Assembly: GCA_900074885.1 (NCBI GenBank)
Contig: FJUW01000014.1
Coordinates: forward strand, 192,505 to 256,504
Reading direction: 5' to 3'
Origin: Rhynchosporium graminicola
Taxonomy: Eukaryota > Ascomycota > Leotiomycetes > Helotiales > Ploettnerulaceae
DNA length: 64,000 bases
The stretch's first letter is position 1. The number at the start of each line of letters is the position of its first letter. The translations under genes and the position numbers were made by a program. Positions 36,101-49,587 of this stretch are shown one piece after another. The notes below the pieces were generated by a model. It saw only the letters and a list, made by a program, of their open reading frames with translations. It had not been told where the DNA came from and searched no databases.

Positions 36101-39100
36101 TAGTAGTAGAGATTCTAGCTAGCGTTTTATCGATTAATAGTAGTAGATATTAATCATTCCTCGTAAGGTTATTAAGTGCGCGAAAGTCGATATAGAATCT
36201 TAGATTTCTATTAGCTTTCTTAATAAAAAGAATAGGTATAGCGTATAGTGCTTGAGAAGGTTCGATGAAACTTTTAGCTAAGTTATTAGTAATATACGCC
36301 TTAATGACTTTAAGTTCTTTAGCTGATATCTTATATAAGGGGGAGTATTTGAGGTTCTTCTCGGCCCTTTCCTTAAGCTTAATTCGGTGATCGCATGAGC
36401 GATAAGGAGGGAGAATATTACTAGTTTCCTTAGAAAAGACGTATACTTACTAGCTATACTCGTAAGAGATCTATAGTTCTGAATCTAATTCGCTTAAGCT
36501 AATAGCAAATTACTAGGCGGTTTTGCGATATTCTATAAGATCGATAGTTAAAAATACGATAGTAGTATTATATTACTGAACTACGATTCGGTCGTTAAGA
36601 AGCTTATCTATCTCGTGAAGGGTAGTAGAGAAGATCTTATTGTTAGAAGACTTCTGGCGTTTATATAAGAGATAGAAAGCTAGGCTGCTAATCGTATAAA
36701 TCTCTAGCGCAGGAGGCTCTAGAAGAGGTCTAAGTATACGAGGTGATCTTTATCGCTTCCGAAATGTTATAATAGCTATTTTTGTACTTTAAGTAGCTTC
36801 TATTAAGTTACGAGACGGTATTCTGAGTAACTATTAGTCTATAGTATGAATTATACGGGCGTAGTCTTATGCGTAAGTCTTTAACGTAGAGACTTCTATT
36901 TAGAGTTAAAGTGGAGATTCACGCGAGATATAGGCGATAATATCGCTGAATCGTACGTACTTCGGCTATATATCGATAGCTTCTCTAGAGTATAAAGACT
37001 TCTTTTTACTACTCTATTCTTATTCTTTAGGTAATAAATACTTAGGCTCATCATGTCTACGATAAGTAGTATAAACGCCGGAGAAACGGTCCTAACTAAT
37101 TAGTAGTAGTAATAGAGGGTTAGTTACCTGTAGAATACTCTCTAGGGGAGAGTTTTAGATGTTTTTATAGCTATAAGTCTCCCTAGAAATGCGCTTCCGA
37201 GCTAGTAATAGTCGTTTAATAATAGAGATAGAGTTAATAATAGCTCGAATATTAATAAGAGAGTTAGCTGCGCTTTACTATTACTCGTACGCTTCCCAGA
37301 ACTAATTAAGGCGTTCGTTTCGTTCGTTAGCGTCGTGNAGAGGCTAGATCTATTCGAATTCGGTAGAACGCCTAGCGAATATCTAGTTTAGTGAATATCT
37401 TAGTAGTAGAGATTCTAGCTAGCGTTTTATCGATTAATAGTAGTAGATATTAATCCTTCCTCGTAAGGTTATTAAGTGCGCGAAAGTCGATATAGAATCT
37501 TAGATTTCTATTAGCTTTCTTAATAAAAAGAATAGGTATAGCGTATAGTGCTTGAGAAGGTTCGATGAAACTTTTAGCTAAGTTATTAGTAATATACGCC
37601 TTAATGACTTTAAGTTCTTTAGCTGATATCTTATATAAGGGGGAGTATTTGAGGTTCTTCTCGGCCCTTTCCTTAAGCTTAATTCGGTGATCGCATGAGC
37701 GATAAGGAGGGAGAATATTACTAGTTTCCTTAGAAAAGACGTATACTTACTAGCTATACTCGTAAGAGATCTATAGTTCTGAATCTAATTCGCTTAAGCT
37801 AATAGCAAATTACTAGGCGGTTTTGCGATATTCTATAAGATCGATAGTTAAAAATACGATAGTAGTATTATATTACTGAACTACGATTCGGTCGTTAAGA
37901 AGCTTATCTATCTCGTGAAGGGTAGTAGAGAAGATCTTATTGTTAGAAGACTTCTGGCGTTTATATAAGAGATAGAAAGCTAGGCTGCTAATCGTATAAA
38001 TCTCTAGCGCAGGAGGCTCTAGAAGAGGTCTAAGTATACGAGGTGATCTTTATCGCTTCCGAAATGTTATAATAGCTATTTTTGTACTTTAAGTAGCTTC
38101 TATTAAGTTACGAGACGGTATTCTGAGTAACTATTAGTCTATAGTATGAATTATACGGGCGTAGTCTTATGCGTAAGTCTTTAACGTAGAGACTTCTATT
38201 TAGAGTTAAAGTGGAGATTCACGCGAGATATAGGCGATAATATCGCTGAATCGTACGTACTTCGGCTATATATCGATAGCTTCTCTAGAGTATAAAGACT
38301 TCTTTTTACTACTCTATTCTTATTCTTTAGGTAATAAATACTTAGGCTCATCATGTCTACGATAAGTAGTATAAACGCCGGAGAAACGGTCCTAACTAAT
38401 TAGTAGTAGTAATAGAGGGTTAGTTACCTGTAGAATACTCTCTAGGGGAGAGTTTTAGATGTTTTTATAGCTATAAGTCTCCCTAGAAATACGCTTCCGA
38501 GCTAGTAATAGTCGTTTAATAATAGAGATAGAGTTAATAAAAGCTCGAATATTAATAAGAGAGTTAGCTGCGCTTAACTATTACTCGTACGCTTCCCAGA
38601 ACTAATTAAGGCGTTCGTTTCGTTCGTTAGCGTCGTGTTAGTAGCGCTAGTAGGTATAGTATTTACGTAAGTCCTTAATCTCGATCGGAGAACTATAAAT
38701 GTTACTAGGAGGAGTATATAGTAGCTAAATAATCTATTATTTAAAGGTATCTAAGAGTACTTAATATTCTGAAAGCTAGGTCCTTCCGAGTATAATACTA
38801 TAGTTTCCGAGAGTAGTAATAAGAAAGGGAGTAAATACTTAAACGCGACGATCTACTATTAAATTAAATATCGTATAGTAACTAATAGTACTACTATTAA
38901 CGCTATTAAAGCCTTTAATAGGAATTACGTTTAGTAGAGAGTAAATTAAAAGTTTTAAGAAGAAGGAAAGGGATTTAAGAAAAGAACGATTAATAAAATA
39001 ATATCTATTAGCTCTAGAATCGAGAAGTGCAGGTAGCTTATACGAGAGTCTATTCTTAGTAAGAGTAGCACGTATAGTAAAAAATTAACTACTAAAAAGC

Positions 39101-40973
39101 TTCATAAGGTTAAGATATCGCATATCTCGTATACTACCTAGGAAGGAGTCTTTCCCTAAGCGTAGTCTTTTACTAGCGGTTTAATATACTCCTAAGCGTT
39201 ATCGTACGTTTCTTTATTATTATTATCTTCTAGCTTACTATTAACGTTATTATTAGCGTTAATTATATTGATTCGATACGGAGTATTAGGTCGAGCTGAC
39301 AATAAGCGTAGGTATAAGGTAAGCGTAAAGTAATAAGGAGTATTCGCTAGCGATTATACATAAGGCGTGTCGTTTCGTGCAGAGTATAGTGCTTATTTAC
39401 TAGTCGTACTAGTGTTCTCGGGTATAGGAAGACTAATTTGCGGATAAGAAGAGGAGTTAGTACTACGGCGCTAGGAGGAGGTATTTATAGGGTGTTCCCG
39501 AGTCGCGCTAGCCTTAGCTGAAGACTCGGAATAGTAGGTCTTTTCAATGAATTAACCTTAGTCTTCAGCTTATATAGCCTTAATATATTCTTCTAGTGTC
39601 CTTAACGTTCGGTACTATTAGAAGAGCTATTTCCGTAGCTGTATAGGTAGCTTCTCTTATAAGTCTATTTTTAGAGTCGATTGATTATTTACTCTAGCTT
39701 TACGAGCTAGCGTACGAAACTCGTAGTAGAACGTCCAGAAGGTCTACTTATAATCTATCTTTAGCGCGGAGTAGCTAGCTCTTATAGTTTATTAGTTATA
39801 TAGATTAGATAAGAAGGAGATAAGTTAAGTGATTATATTAAGTGAATCGATTATATTGCTTTTTTCGTTATATTCTAGTTCTAAGAATAAGAGTTCTAGG
39901 TAAGTTCTGACTATTCCTTCTATTTAGTTAAGTAACTAATCTTTATAGTAGTTTTCGTCGATAAAGTAGCTGGAGTAGCGCCGGAGGGCGTTACGTATCT
40001 GTATTTCTTAGAGTTTTAGAGAGTAGTCGATTCTATCAGAGAGCTTATTTAGAAGGTTCGGTATCTTCTCTATACGCGTGGCGTATAATATTAACGATAT
40101 TCCTCCGGTAGATTATTCTCGACGACGATTATTAGGCGTAAGAGTAGCGTTATCTTCTTTAATTAATAGTAGCAGTATTATACGCGATTGAACGTTATTA
40201 AACGATATAGACTTAGTAGAGCGCTAAGTAGTTAACTAGTGTAGTTCTAGGAACTTATCCTATAACTAGCGTAGTTCTGCAGATAGGTCGGCGTTTAATT
40301 GTCTCTCTTCCGCGAGCTTCCTTTCTGCCTCTTATAGCTAGTGAGCGCGGTCTTCCTATAAGTTACTTATAGTTGCTATTAATATAGGGGTATTATCGGG
40401 GAGGTTTAGCGACTTAGTAAGTTCGTTGATTATAGTAGGAGTTAGAGAGCTTAACTCGAACGAGGCGTTATCGCGAGTACTCTTTACTATAGAGAGAGGT
40501 AGGTTATAGCGAGTATTACGAGTCGCCGAAGAATAGGAGGTAAAGGGAGTCGGAGAACTAGTAGTCGATTTATCGGACTTAGGTTACTTTAGTTTAAGTG
40601 CTATTCTTTAAGTTTATACTTAGTATAAGCCTTCTCTATATAGCGTAGTCTCTTACGTTTAGTAGCTCTAGGTATAGAGGTATAATATATATAGATATTT
40701 ACTATCTTCCTAGATATAGGTAAAAGAGTTATAGATAATATGACGTTTACTCTAGAAAGGTCTTAAAACTACCTGAGTAATAAGACCTTATATTGCTATG
40801 AATATGAAGTAGTAAGAATCACTTGAGAATCTATAACTAAGGAGTAAAGAAGTAGAGAGAGAATAGAAGTATATATATGAAAAGGGGCCCCTAAACTCTA
40901 CTCGTGTAATCTCGCTTAGCAGTAAGTGTTTCCACTAATAGGGAGAGACCTCCAAACCTGACCAGTCGTCACA
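33109..40973 (-). mobile_element. Gypsy chromovirus D, minus strand (apparently a join of two copies)
   Basis: LTRs of 235 bp lie at 33109-33343 (3' side) and 40739-40973 (5' side), with minus-strand gag-pol between them: gag about 40400-38900, reverse transcriptase about 36250-35900, integrase about 34500-33850, chromodomain about 33650-33490. A single N at 37338 separates two 1299-bp near-identical blocks. The bases outside the LTRs, gaagc (33104-33108) and taaag (40974-40978), are not a target duplication. The two LTRs therefore probably come from different insertions or from a misassembly. Confidence 0.8.
36039..38637. repeat. 1299-bp near-identical direct duplication around the N at 37338
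   Basis: 36039-37337 and 37339-38637 align at an offset of exactly 1300 with only a handful of substitutions (for example at 36043/37343, and ATGCGC versus ATACGC near 37190/38490). The first block ends and the second begins at the N. This is what two unmerged contig ends look like. Confidence 0.9.
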
Positions 40974-43374
40974 TAAAGCACGCTCTCACTTCGGTACTAC
41001 TCTTCTACTACTATTAGTAATATCTACCTTATATGATCGAAATAGACGCTAGTGATAGAGTAATAGCAGGTATGCTATCGTAATAGCACGACGAAAACTA
41101 GTTCCTAGTAGCTTACTTCTCTAAGACTATACTACTTACCGAGCTTAATTACGCTATCTACGATAAGGAAATGCTCGTAATTATACGATCTTTCGGTAAC
41201 TAGAGATCTGAGCTCGTAGGCGCACTATATCAGATCCGCGTTATTACTAATTATAAAGCTCTTAAGTATTTCATAACCTCTAAATAGCTAAACGCATAAT
41301 AAGTATAATAAGCCGAGCTACTCGTAGATTATAACTTTATAATTACTTATTAACTTAGGAAGTATAATCTACTTACTAACGCTCTCTCTCGCAGAATAGA
41401 TGAATTAGATAACTAGAATAATACTAAAAGAACTTAGCGTTTATAGTAGCTATTACGCGAAGACTAAATCGATCTAGTACTACTTATAAGTAACCTCTGG
41501 AATAGCTTTGACTCTATAGATAACTTTAAGCTTATTAACGCCTTAGAAGTCGCCGACCTATCGCTAGTCTTTTCTATAGTATAGTAAGTACTTAACGCTA
41601 ATCGTATTACGCTATTACTCTAAGCTTTACGGAAATAAGCTCTTTCTGCTACTCCTGGAAAACTAACTATAGAAAAAGATCTTCTACTCTATAAAGGAAG
41701 ACTAATTATACTTAATATCTTATACTTTCGTACGCTACTTATACGCGAAGTATACGACTAATTAGAGACTACTTATCTAAGTATAAAGAAGACCTTATAA
41801 CTACTAGTATTATAATACTAGTAGTACGGAATCGCTTTAACTATTAACTAGTACTACTATAACTATTATACTTACTAATGAATTTAAGTGCCGCGTGATA
41901 AGAAACCGGGCCTCTTCTAACCTCTGCTCGTACTATCACGTCTATAGGAGTATATTATAGTCGACTACTATAGCTTTAACTGCGATAAATATAGCTACGA
42001 TAACGTTCTCGTATTTATCGACTGTTTTAGTAAATAAGTAATTAGTATTCTATACCGAAAGACCTCCGATACGCGCGATCTTATAAAGCTTTACTTATAT
42101 TACGTATACTACTATTTCGGAGCTTTATTAATAATTACCTCTAATAGAGAGCCTTAATTCGTTTCTTGTTTTTAGATTATAGTTATTATAATTCTTAGTA
42201 CTAAAAGATAGCTTTCTATAGTAGACTACCTGTAAACAGATAGCTAAATAGAGATCTATAACTAATATCTCTAACGAAGATTAAGACCTTTTATCTCTTA
42301 CTATTAAGACGACTAGTCGGAATTCTTACTTATTATAGACTACGCTTAGATAACTCTCCCTTACGAATCCCTTAGAAGTCTCTTACACTTTAAAGTAATT
42401 TATAGATATATACCTCGCGTTAATTAGAATTAGAAAGACTTACCTGATTCTACTACGCTTACTAATAAGTTGAATACTTAATAAGCTCTAGATTATACTA
42501 ATCGCTTACGCGATACCTAGATTATTACTTAATCTAGCTTCTAACGTATATAAGCTAAGATATCCTAATCCTATAATTATTTACGCTATGAAGTCGACTT
42601 TACTATAGATAACCTTATCTAGCTAGATATACGCTACTTTACGAGTACTTAACCTAGTAAAAAACTCGACTTCCCGACTAACGGACCTTTCTATATAATT
42701 AAAAAAGTCAGAAGCTCTTATCGCCTAGAGCTTCCTGCTAGTATGAAAGTATATAATATATTCCCTGCTACTAAGCTACGGAAGTATCTAAACGACCCCT
42801 TACTAGGATAAACCTTACTACTGCTACTACTTATTAATATTACTAGTGATAATAAATAGGAGATCGAAGATATACTTACGTGCTATAAGCAGCGTAATAG
42901 CCTCTTATACTAAGTTTCCTAGTTAAATTAAGATATCGATCTTATATAGTACGATACTATAGATATTAAATATACTCCCGCTAAGCTATAATAATTCCAC
43001 TTTAATAACCTAACGTAAGCTAGACCTCTTACTAGATTACCTAATTAGCTGAAAGCTTTCTACGATGGAATTAATAATTACGACTACCTTGATAGTAATA
43101 AGGAGATAGACTAACGCTCGAGGGCGAGCTTTTTTCGAAGGGGGGGGTAGTATAACGACTAGTAAGGTTTAGAAGTCTCTCCCTATTAGTAGAAACACTT
43201 ACTACTAAGCGAGATTATACGAGTAGAGTTTAGGGGCCCCTTTTCATATATATACTTCTATTCTCTCTCTACTTTTTCACTCCTTAGTTATAGATTCTCA
43301 AGTGATTCTTACTACTTTATATTCATAGTAATATGAGGTCTTATTACTCAGGTAGTTTTGAGACCTTTCTAGAG
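40974..43374 (+). mobile_element. Gypsy chromovirus D3, plus strand, 3' half
   Basis: The interior continues a family-D pol in plus orientation immediately right of the inverted D LTR, so one D element sits inside another. Visible are RNase H (about 41000-41400), the integrase core (about 41930-42200) and a C-terminal chromodomain (about 42840-43010), then a purine tract of nine G (43140-43147) and a 3' LTR from 43151, cut at the N (43375). All is RIP-mutated. Confidence 0.8.
42840..43010 (+). pseudogene. Chromodomain at the integrase C-terminus of D3
   Basis: The plus frame reads EIEDILTCYK, then RNSLLY.V, ending in LT.A and a region before the purine tract. This corresponds to the chromovirus chromodomain (EEILASR...L.Y.VKW...TWE...L..FH), with Trp codons now stops. 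Such domains target integration to heterochromatin by binding methylated histone H3. It would fit the dense nesting here, but this copy is dead. Confidence 0.6.
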
Positions 43375-43375
43375 N
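43375..43375. other. Single-N joint 3
   Basis: The 3' LTR of D3 ends prematurely, and the next base is inside Copia pol. It is another probable scaffold join. Confidence 0.9.
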
Positions 43376-46125
43376 AAGAAGAGAGCTATTATAAGCTCTA
43401 AAAACGTCCTAATTAAGGAAGATTTAACCTTTAAGGACGAAATAATCTTTAAGGAAGAATTAGAATCCTTTAAAGAGACACTTAAAGATTACGAGACCTC
43501 TAACTGTTCAAATCGCGTGATTTCTTCACCTATAAATACTCCTAAATCAGACCTATCTAGGGCTGAAAACTCGGAGAAAATCGATAGTAAAACAGCTGAT
43601 AATTCATTAAATGAAGAAAAAGTCATAGAAGATACAGAACTTAATCTCTTTAACGATATAGCTGAAGAAACACCTATAGTAGAAATACCTAAACGAGGTA
43701 TAAAACATAGAAGGGACTACTCTAATTAAGTACTTAATGTTACTACTAGAAGTTACGCTAAAGACCCTGATATAGCTTTAGCTATTTAGAATAATAAGCG
43801 ATTAATTCAAGAGTAAAAAGAGGCTTATAGCGTATATAAAAACGTTATTAACTTAGCTTACTAAGCTTTTATTAGCTCTAAATCAGACGAAGAAATTAGA
43901 CTATCACCTGATCCGGAAAGAATCCTTCTTAAAAAGGATCCGGAAGTAGTTATCTACGAGCCTAAGAGCTATAAAGAAGCTATAAATAGTCCTTATAAGG
44001 ATTATTAGCTAAAAGCTATAAATAAAGAAATTGCCTCTCTTGAAAATTATAATACGTGGAAAGTAATTAATAGTAATACTAAGACTATAAAACTACTAAA
44101 AACTCGCTAAGTCTATAAGATTAAAGAACTAGAGAGCGAGTACTACGAATTCAAAGCTAGATTCGTAGCTAAGGGGTTTAAGTAATTATATAGTATAAAC
44201 TACCTAGATACATATGCTAGTATAGTAAAGCAAATAGCTTAGCGTCTTATATTTACCTTAGTAGTACTCTATAAGTAGTATATATATAAGATCGATATGA
44301 TCTCCGCTTTTACATAGAGTGATATAGACGTTAATACCTTATATATTTGCCCTTCAGAAGGCGTAGATTATTACGCTAATAAACTCCTCCTACTCTGGAA
44401 AGCGTTATATAGTCTTAAGCAATTAGCTAGACTATAGTTTATTACGCTAAAGGAAGTATTAGTTAATAAATTCGGATTTAAGTTAATCCTATCTGAAAAT
44501 TGCATATTAGTTAATAAAGAGCTTAAGATTATAATCTGTATATATATAGATGATCTAGCTCTAATTAGCCCTGATATAAGTACTATTAAGTCCTTAATTA
44601 AAGAATTAAAATACTTCTTTAAACTTAAGGACTTAGGGCTGATAAAAGACTATTTAAGTATTAAAATTAACTATAATAGAGATCAGGGCTATATAAAGCT
44701 CTATTAAGCTAGCTATATAGAGAAGGTACTAGCGCGGTTTGACTTATCAGACTATAAACCGAAGAATACGCCTATAGATTAAAAGATTAAATTAGAACCT
44801 AAAACTAATAAAGCTAATAAGGAAGATATATTATAGTTTTAGAAAGTAATAAGCTACTTACTATTCCTTACGCTAGCTACTAGGCCTGATATAAGCTACG
44901 CTGTAATCAAATTAGCTAGGTTCTCTAGTAACCCTAGCGATACGCATATCTTAGCTGCAAAGAACGTACTTAGATACTTTAAAGGTTCTATTAAACTAGG
45001 CTTAGTTTATATCAATAGCTCTAGTAAATACGTAAGCGGATATTGCGATTCTAACTATACCGGAGATATTAGTACAGCTAAATCCACTAGCGGCTATTCC
45101 TTCTATATAGGAAGCTACTTATTCTCTTAGAAGTCGAAGTTAAAATCGATTATAGCTTAGTCTACTATAGAAGCTGAATATATAGCTATTAATTCGGCAG
45201 TTAAAGAAGCGGTCTATATAAGATAACTTCTTACCGAATTAGGCTATTACTTCTAAGAGAGGTTCCCGATGTTTACTGATAATAATAGCGCTTTATTACT
45301 CTCTAAAAACCCTTAATTCTATAAGAGAACTAAGCATATAGCCGTAAAGTACCACTTTATAAGGGATCTAATTAATCAAGATACTATAGATTTAATCTAT
45401 ATTAGTACTTTGAAACAAAAGGCAGACGAGTTTACTAAAGCCCTAGATAGGCCTAAATTTAGGGAGTTTATAAAACACCTTAAACCAGCTTATTAGAGCT
45501 AGTAATTCAGATTATTATAAGAAAATTAGGTTTAATTAACCTAGGAGGGTAGCTACGAGGTAGCATTTCTATTCCTTATTATATTTCTTTTATAATAACC
45601 TAAGGGTAGTCGATTAGTGATTTACCTTATATAGTTCTGTTTTAAAACTAACTATAAGGCTCTGATTAAGGGGGTATATTGGATTTATAACTAGTACCTT
45701 GGTCAGTTTTGCCTATATCAGTATATATATCCTATACCTTATCAGTACATAGTCTTAGTACTTGGTTCAGTACCTTGCGCATATACCTTATTATACCTAG
45801 TACTTATACCCTGTACCTTATTAATAGCTTGTACCCTGCATACTCTATTAGAGTTACTATGAAGGTTCTCGATAGAGTTCTACTACTCTCTAGTATATAT
45901 CGTACTTGTAGAGGTTTCTACTGACGTAGTATGATTCTATAGTATACGTGTCTTCTTCTATAGAGTTCTGTATTACGTAGTATAGAATATTCTAGAGAGC
46001 TCATATAGCTATATAAGTAGCTAGAATCTCTTCTATAGTTAGCTCTCTTCAAGCAAGTAAAGTAATTCGTATTAATCACGTATTATTCTGACCTTTTTGG
46101 CCGATTTCCACCTTCAATTTTCACA
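43376..46125 (+). mobile_element. Copia family C element, 3' half with 3' LTR
   Basis: Reverse transcriptase of the Copia type (RVT_2) is readable between 44020 and 44760: EIASLENYNTW, then the catalytic box as YIDDLALI at about 44546-44570. RNase H follows to about 45490, including EAEYIA and TKHIAVKYHFIRDLI. Stops occur mostly at Trp and Gln codons. A purine tract, gattaagggggtata, precedes the 3' LTR 45677-46125 (449 bp). The 5' half lies beyond the N joint. The element is inserted in family-B interior, which resumes at 46126. Confidence 0.88.
43517..43729 (+). pseudogene. Open remnant of Copia pol linker
   Basis: A 70-codon open stretch, rich in Ser, Glu, Asp and Asn, lies between integrase and reverse transcriptase in the Copia polyprotein. 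It is the longest uninterrupted piece of this element, not a separate gene. Confidence 0.6.
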
Positions 46126-46931
46126 AGCGCGAATATATCGCAGGTAATATATACGATATGCCGCTGAAAGGGCACCGGCGTGAACTAGTAAGAGCACTAT
46201 AGAAGTTAGTATTATAGATCTATAAAACCCCTATACCTTATCTGAAGACTATCCCTAACTCTAAGGCAGGTAACTTACTTATAATAAGAGAAGAGTTAAT
46301 TAAGTCGATTAATATATAAGATTATAGTAGACTACTATAGTAGTTAGTAATAATACCTACTCTAGTAACTATATTATAGTCTAGAGAGAAGTATACTTAT
46401 AGTTTAAGTAGTTATCGCGGTTAAAAAAGAAAGGCTCTAATATTAATAAACCCCTTCCTCTATATAGCTTACGCCTACTTAAACTCGACTCCTATTATAA
46501 ACAGATAAAGTAAATATAGCTTACCGCCCGATTTAGAAGCTATAACTAATATAGTACTATTAAAGTAACGTAACTAGTTAGTATCTAATAAAGACTTTAC
46601 TACTATTAAAGACTAGCTAGTATCTGTTACGCGAATATTAATGAAAATAGTTATAATAAAGACTAATTTCTAGCGTAAACTATAACCTTCCGAGCTTAGG
46701 GTTAAGCTCTTCTTAGGGGGGGGGGGTAATATAACGATAGCTTACCTAAATATCATATAAGGAGAAGGATAGATACCGGGGCCTAAGTTCACAGGTATTA
46801 TAAGTATCCCGGCATAACTAGTATCCGAATCGGTATAGTATCGGACTAGTATCGGCACATGTATATAAGGTGCCTTATACTCTATCTCTCTCTTTCTTCC
46901 TTCCTTATCTTTTTGTTTCCTTAGTAGTAGA

Positions 46932-49587
46932 TATGAAAATTGAAGGTGGAAATCGGCTAAAGGTCAGAATAACAGAATAATACGTGATTAATTTGACTTG
47001 CTTCGCTTGCTTGAAGAGAGCTAACTACAGGAGAGATTCTAGCTAATTATATAGCTATATGAGCTCTCTAGAATATTCTATACTACGTAATGCAGAACTC
47101 TATAGAAGAAGACACGTATACTATAGAATCATACTACGTTAGTAGAAACCTCTATAAGTACGATATATATACTAGAGAGTAGTAGAACTCTATCGAGAAC
47201 TTTCATAGTAACTCTAATAGAGTATGCAGGGTACAGGCTATTGATAAGGTACAGGGTATAGGTGCCAGGTACAATAAGGTATATGCGTAAGGTACTGAAC
47301 CAGGTACTAAGACCATGTGTAACGACACAAGACTCAAGGCGGTATACAAGCAAGAATAAACAAGTAGGGAGGCCAAGAGCGATCTTATATAGTCTAGTAC
47401 GAAAGAAACAGAAAGATGCAGAGCTCTAAAGGAGTCTGCACCTTCTATATATATAAGGAAGGTATACCTAAGGCACCGATACTAGCCCGTATCTGCCACG
47501 TATACTATACGCCGTCATATTACCCCCTTCCAAGATAAAGGCTCGCCCTCGAGCCTTTAAAAGTAATAAGAAACGAAAGAAAAGAGAGTTAAATCCAGTC
47601 GAATTCTAAATAAAATCCAAGTGATTATTAATCTAAAGCGTAAGACGCAAATCACTCCTTCTTCGTCTTTAATATCAGATAATCGCCCTTATAGTAACTA
47701 TACTTCTTATAATAGTAACATTATACTTCCTCGATAGGTATTAAGAGCTCAGAAGACGTGCTAACTATCGGTAGAGCTAGAGTAGCTCGAGGTATTAAAA
47801 GTAGTCGAGAGAGTTCTAAATCGAGTGCCGTAAGAGAAGAGACTATAGCTAAATAATTAGTCTTCTAAGAGTACTTAATTAGAGCGGCAGCTATACATAG
47901 CCGTATAGTAAGCTTCGGCTAGAGGTAAAAGTACTACTCTGATTTAGCTATACCTCCGAGAATTACCGAGCTTTAGAACTTTGCACGGAATTATAAAAAG
48001 GACTTCTTTTTTATTAAAAGCTTATGAAATTCAGTCTAATATTACTCCGTTTCGAGTCCGGAAAAGTAGTAAGAAGCAAGTACTGAAATTATCTCTTTAG
48101 TAGAGGAGAAAGGCATAATTTCCAAGAGATACTATAGTTCTAAGTAACCTCTTATAAAGCTAGAAGTAGAGCTCCAGACTAGCGCTTTATAAGCACGCGT
48201 AATCAGGTATTAGTCTGAATTAACTTCTAGTCGGTCCTAAATAAAAATATACTATTAGCTAAAAGACAAGTTAATCTCTATATTAAGATTATTAATACTT
48301 TCAGTTAGTTACGACTTACCGGAGGTCCGTAAATTATTAATTAAAGAGCATTTAAGAGTAAGTTCTATCGGTAATTATAATACCGAGTTTACTGAAAGTC
48401 TAAGGTTCATCGATTATACCTAAGTACGTAAAAACTCGGTAAATATCTATTCGATACGACTAATACTAATAGAAAGCTCCCGAGTAGTCGATTCTATCTA
48501 TAATTAATAGTCTTTAATCGATTAAAGTAATTCTATAGTAAGTACGGAATCGGAAGGGCTGCGAAGGTATTCCGGTGAAGCCGTAAGAGCTAGCTAAGCC
48601 TTCTTAGGAGGTATAGCATTAAGTAAGCGAGGCTAAGCGAAAGTGATAGAACACTTGAAAGTTATAGAAGAAGCGAAAGTCGAAATCGAATTCTGAAGAA
48701 GCTAAAAGATTAAGGAGAGTCAGATATCTTTATTAAGTAGATATAGAAAGTATTAAATTAAAGGTTCTAGTAAAAGGAAGTCGATTCTACTAAGAGGGAC
48801 AAATTATACTAGAGTATAAGAGTTATAAGTCGGATTCCGGCAATTTCCGCTAAAGTAATAAGCTACTTCGTCTTAGCCTAAAAGTAAGGTTTTTCGCTAT
48901 TAGAGCTACTTTCGGAAAGTTAAAGTCGAGTAAAGGGTTAATAAATATTAAGGCTTATAGGGAAGTTTCCACCTAAAATTCGTCTGCTATTTTACTTCGT
49001 ACGCACGAAGGAACAAGTTTCGAAGTATCTAAGAGTGACTTCATAGTAATACTAGTGCTTCTGAGGCTGAATTACATTCAAATTCCTAGCTATCCGAGAG
49101 ATCTCTAGAATCTCGGCTCTTTTAAAAACCTAACCGTCGAATTCGTAATTAATAATACTAACTATTTCCGTATAATTCCGAAAATCCAAGGTAAGTAGAG
49201 ATAACTCAGCGAAGAGCTCCCTAATAGTCGAAGTCGTACATCCGAATCGAGTTTTCTAAGTGAGATATTATTTAATACTATCCCCGGCGGTCTTGATCTT
49301 TCTATTTAATATAACGACACAAGACTTAAAGCAATATACAAGTAAGAATAAACAAGTAGGGAGGCTAAGAGCGATCTTATATAGTCTAGTACGAAGGAAA
49401 CAGAAAGATACAGAGCTCTAAAGGAGTCTGCACCTTCTATATATACAAGGAGGGTATGCCTAAGGCACCGATACTAGCCCGTATCTGCCACGTATACCAT
49501 GCGCCGTCACACCATGTACTAACAAGGTACAGGATGTGTATGCCGATACAGGCGAAACTAACCAAGGTACTGGTTACAAATCCAACA
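46932..49587 (-). mobile_element. Solo Copia LTR (family C), minus strand, split by element A2
   Basis: The pieces 46932-47317 and 49517-49587 sum to 457 bp, the length of LTR C1. A perfect duplication gtaga flanks it (46927-46931, 49588-49592). The right piece ends ...AATCCAACA, the complement of TGTTGGATT. The 74-codon ORF at 47129-47353 and its counterpart at 45709-45924 are LTR artefacts. Confidence 0.9.
47318..49511 (-). mobile_element. Element A2: complete family-A retroelement, 2194 bp, minus strand
   Basis: The LTRs are 47318-47519 and 49310-49511 (202 bp each), flanked by perfect ccatg duplications (47313-47317, 49512-49516). The interior is 1790 bp. The purine tract appears as its complement (ttacccccttcc) after 47519. 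The leader at 49260-49309 (ending ATCTTTCTATTTAA) is the same as in family B. A mutated zinc knuckle is readable at about 47665-47725. No pol domain is present, so this defines the family as short and gag-only. Confidence 0.92.

Noticed and set aside
45709..47353. Related ORFs at 45709-45924 (plus) and 47129-47353 (minus)
   Set aside because: Both are within Copia family-C LTR sequence on opposite strands; they are repeat artefacts.
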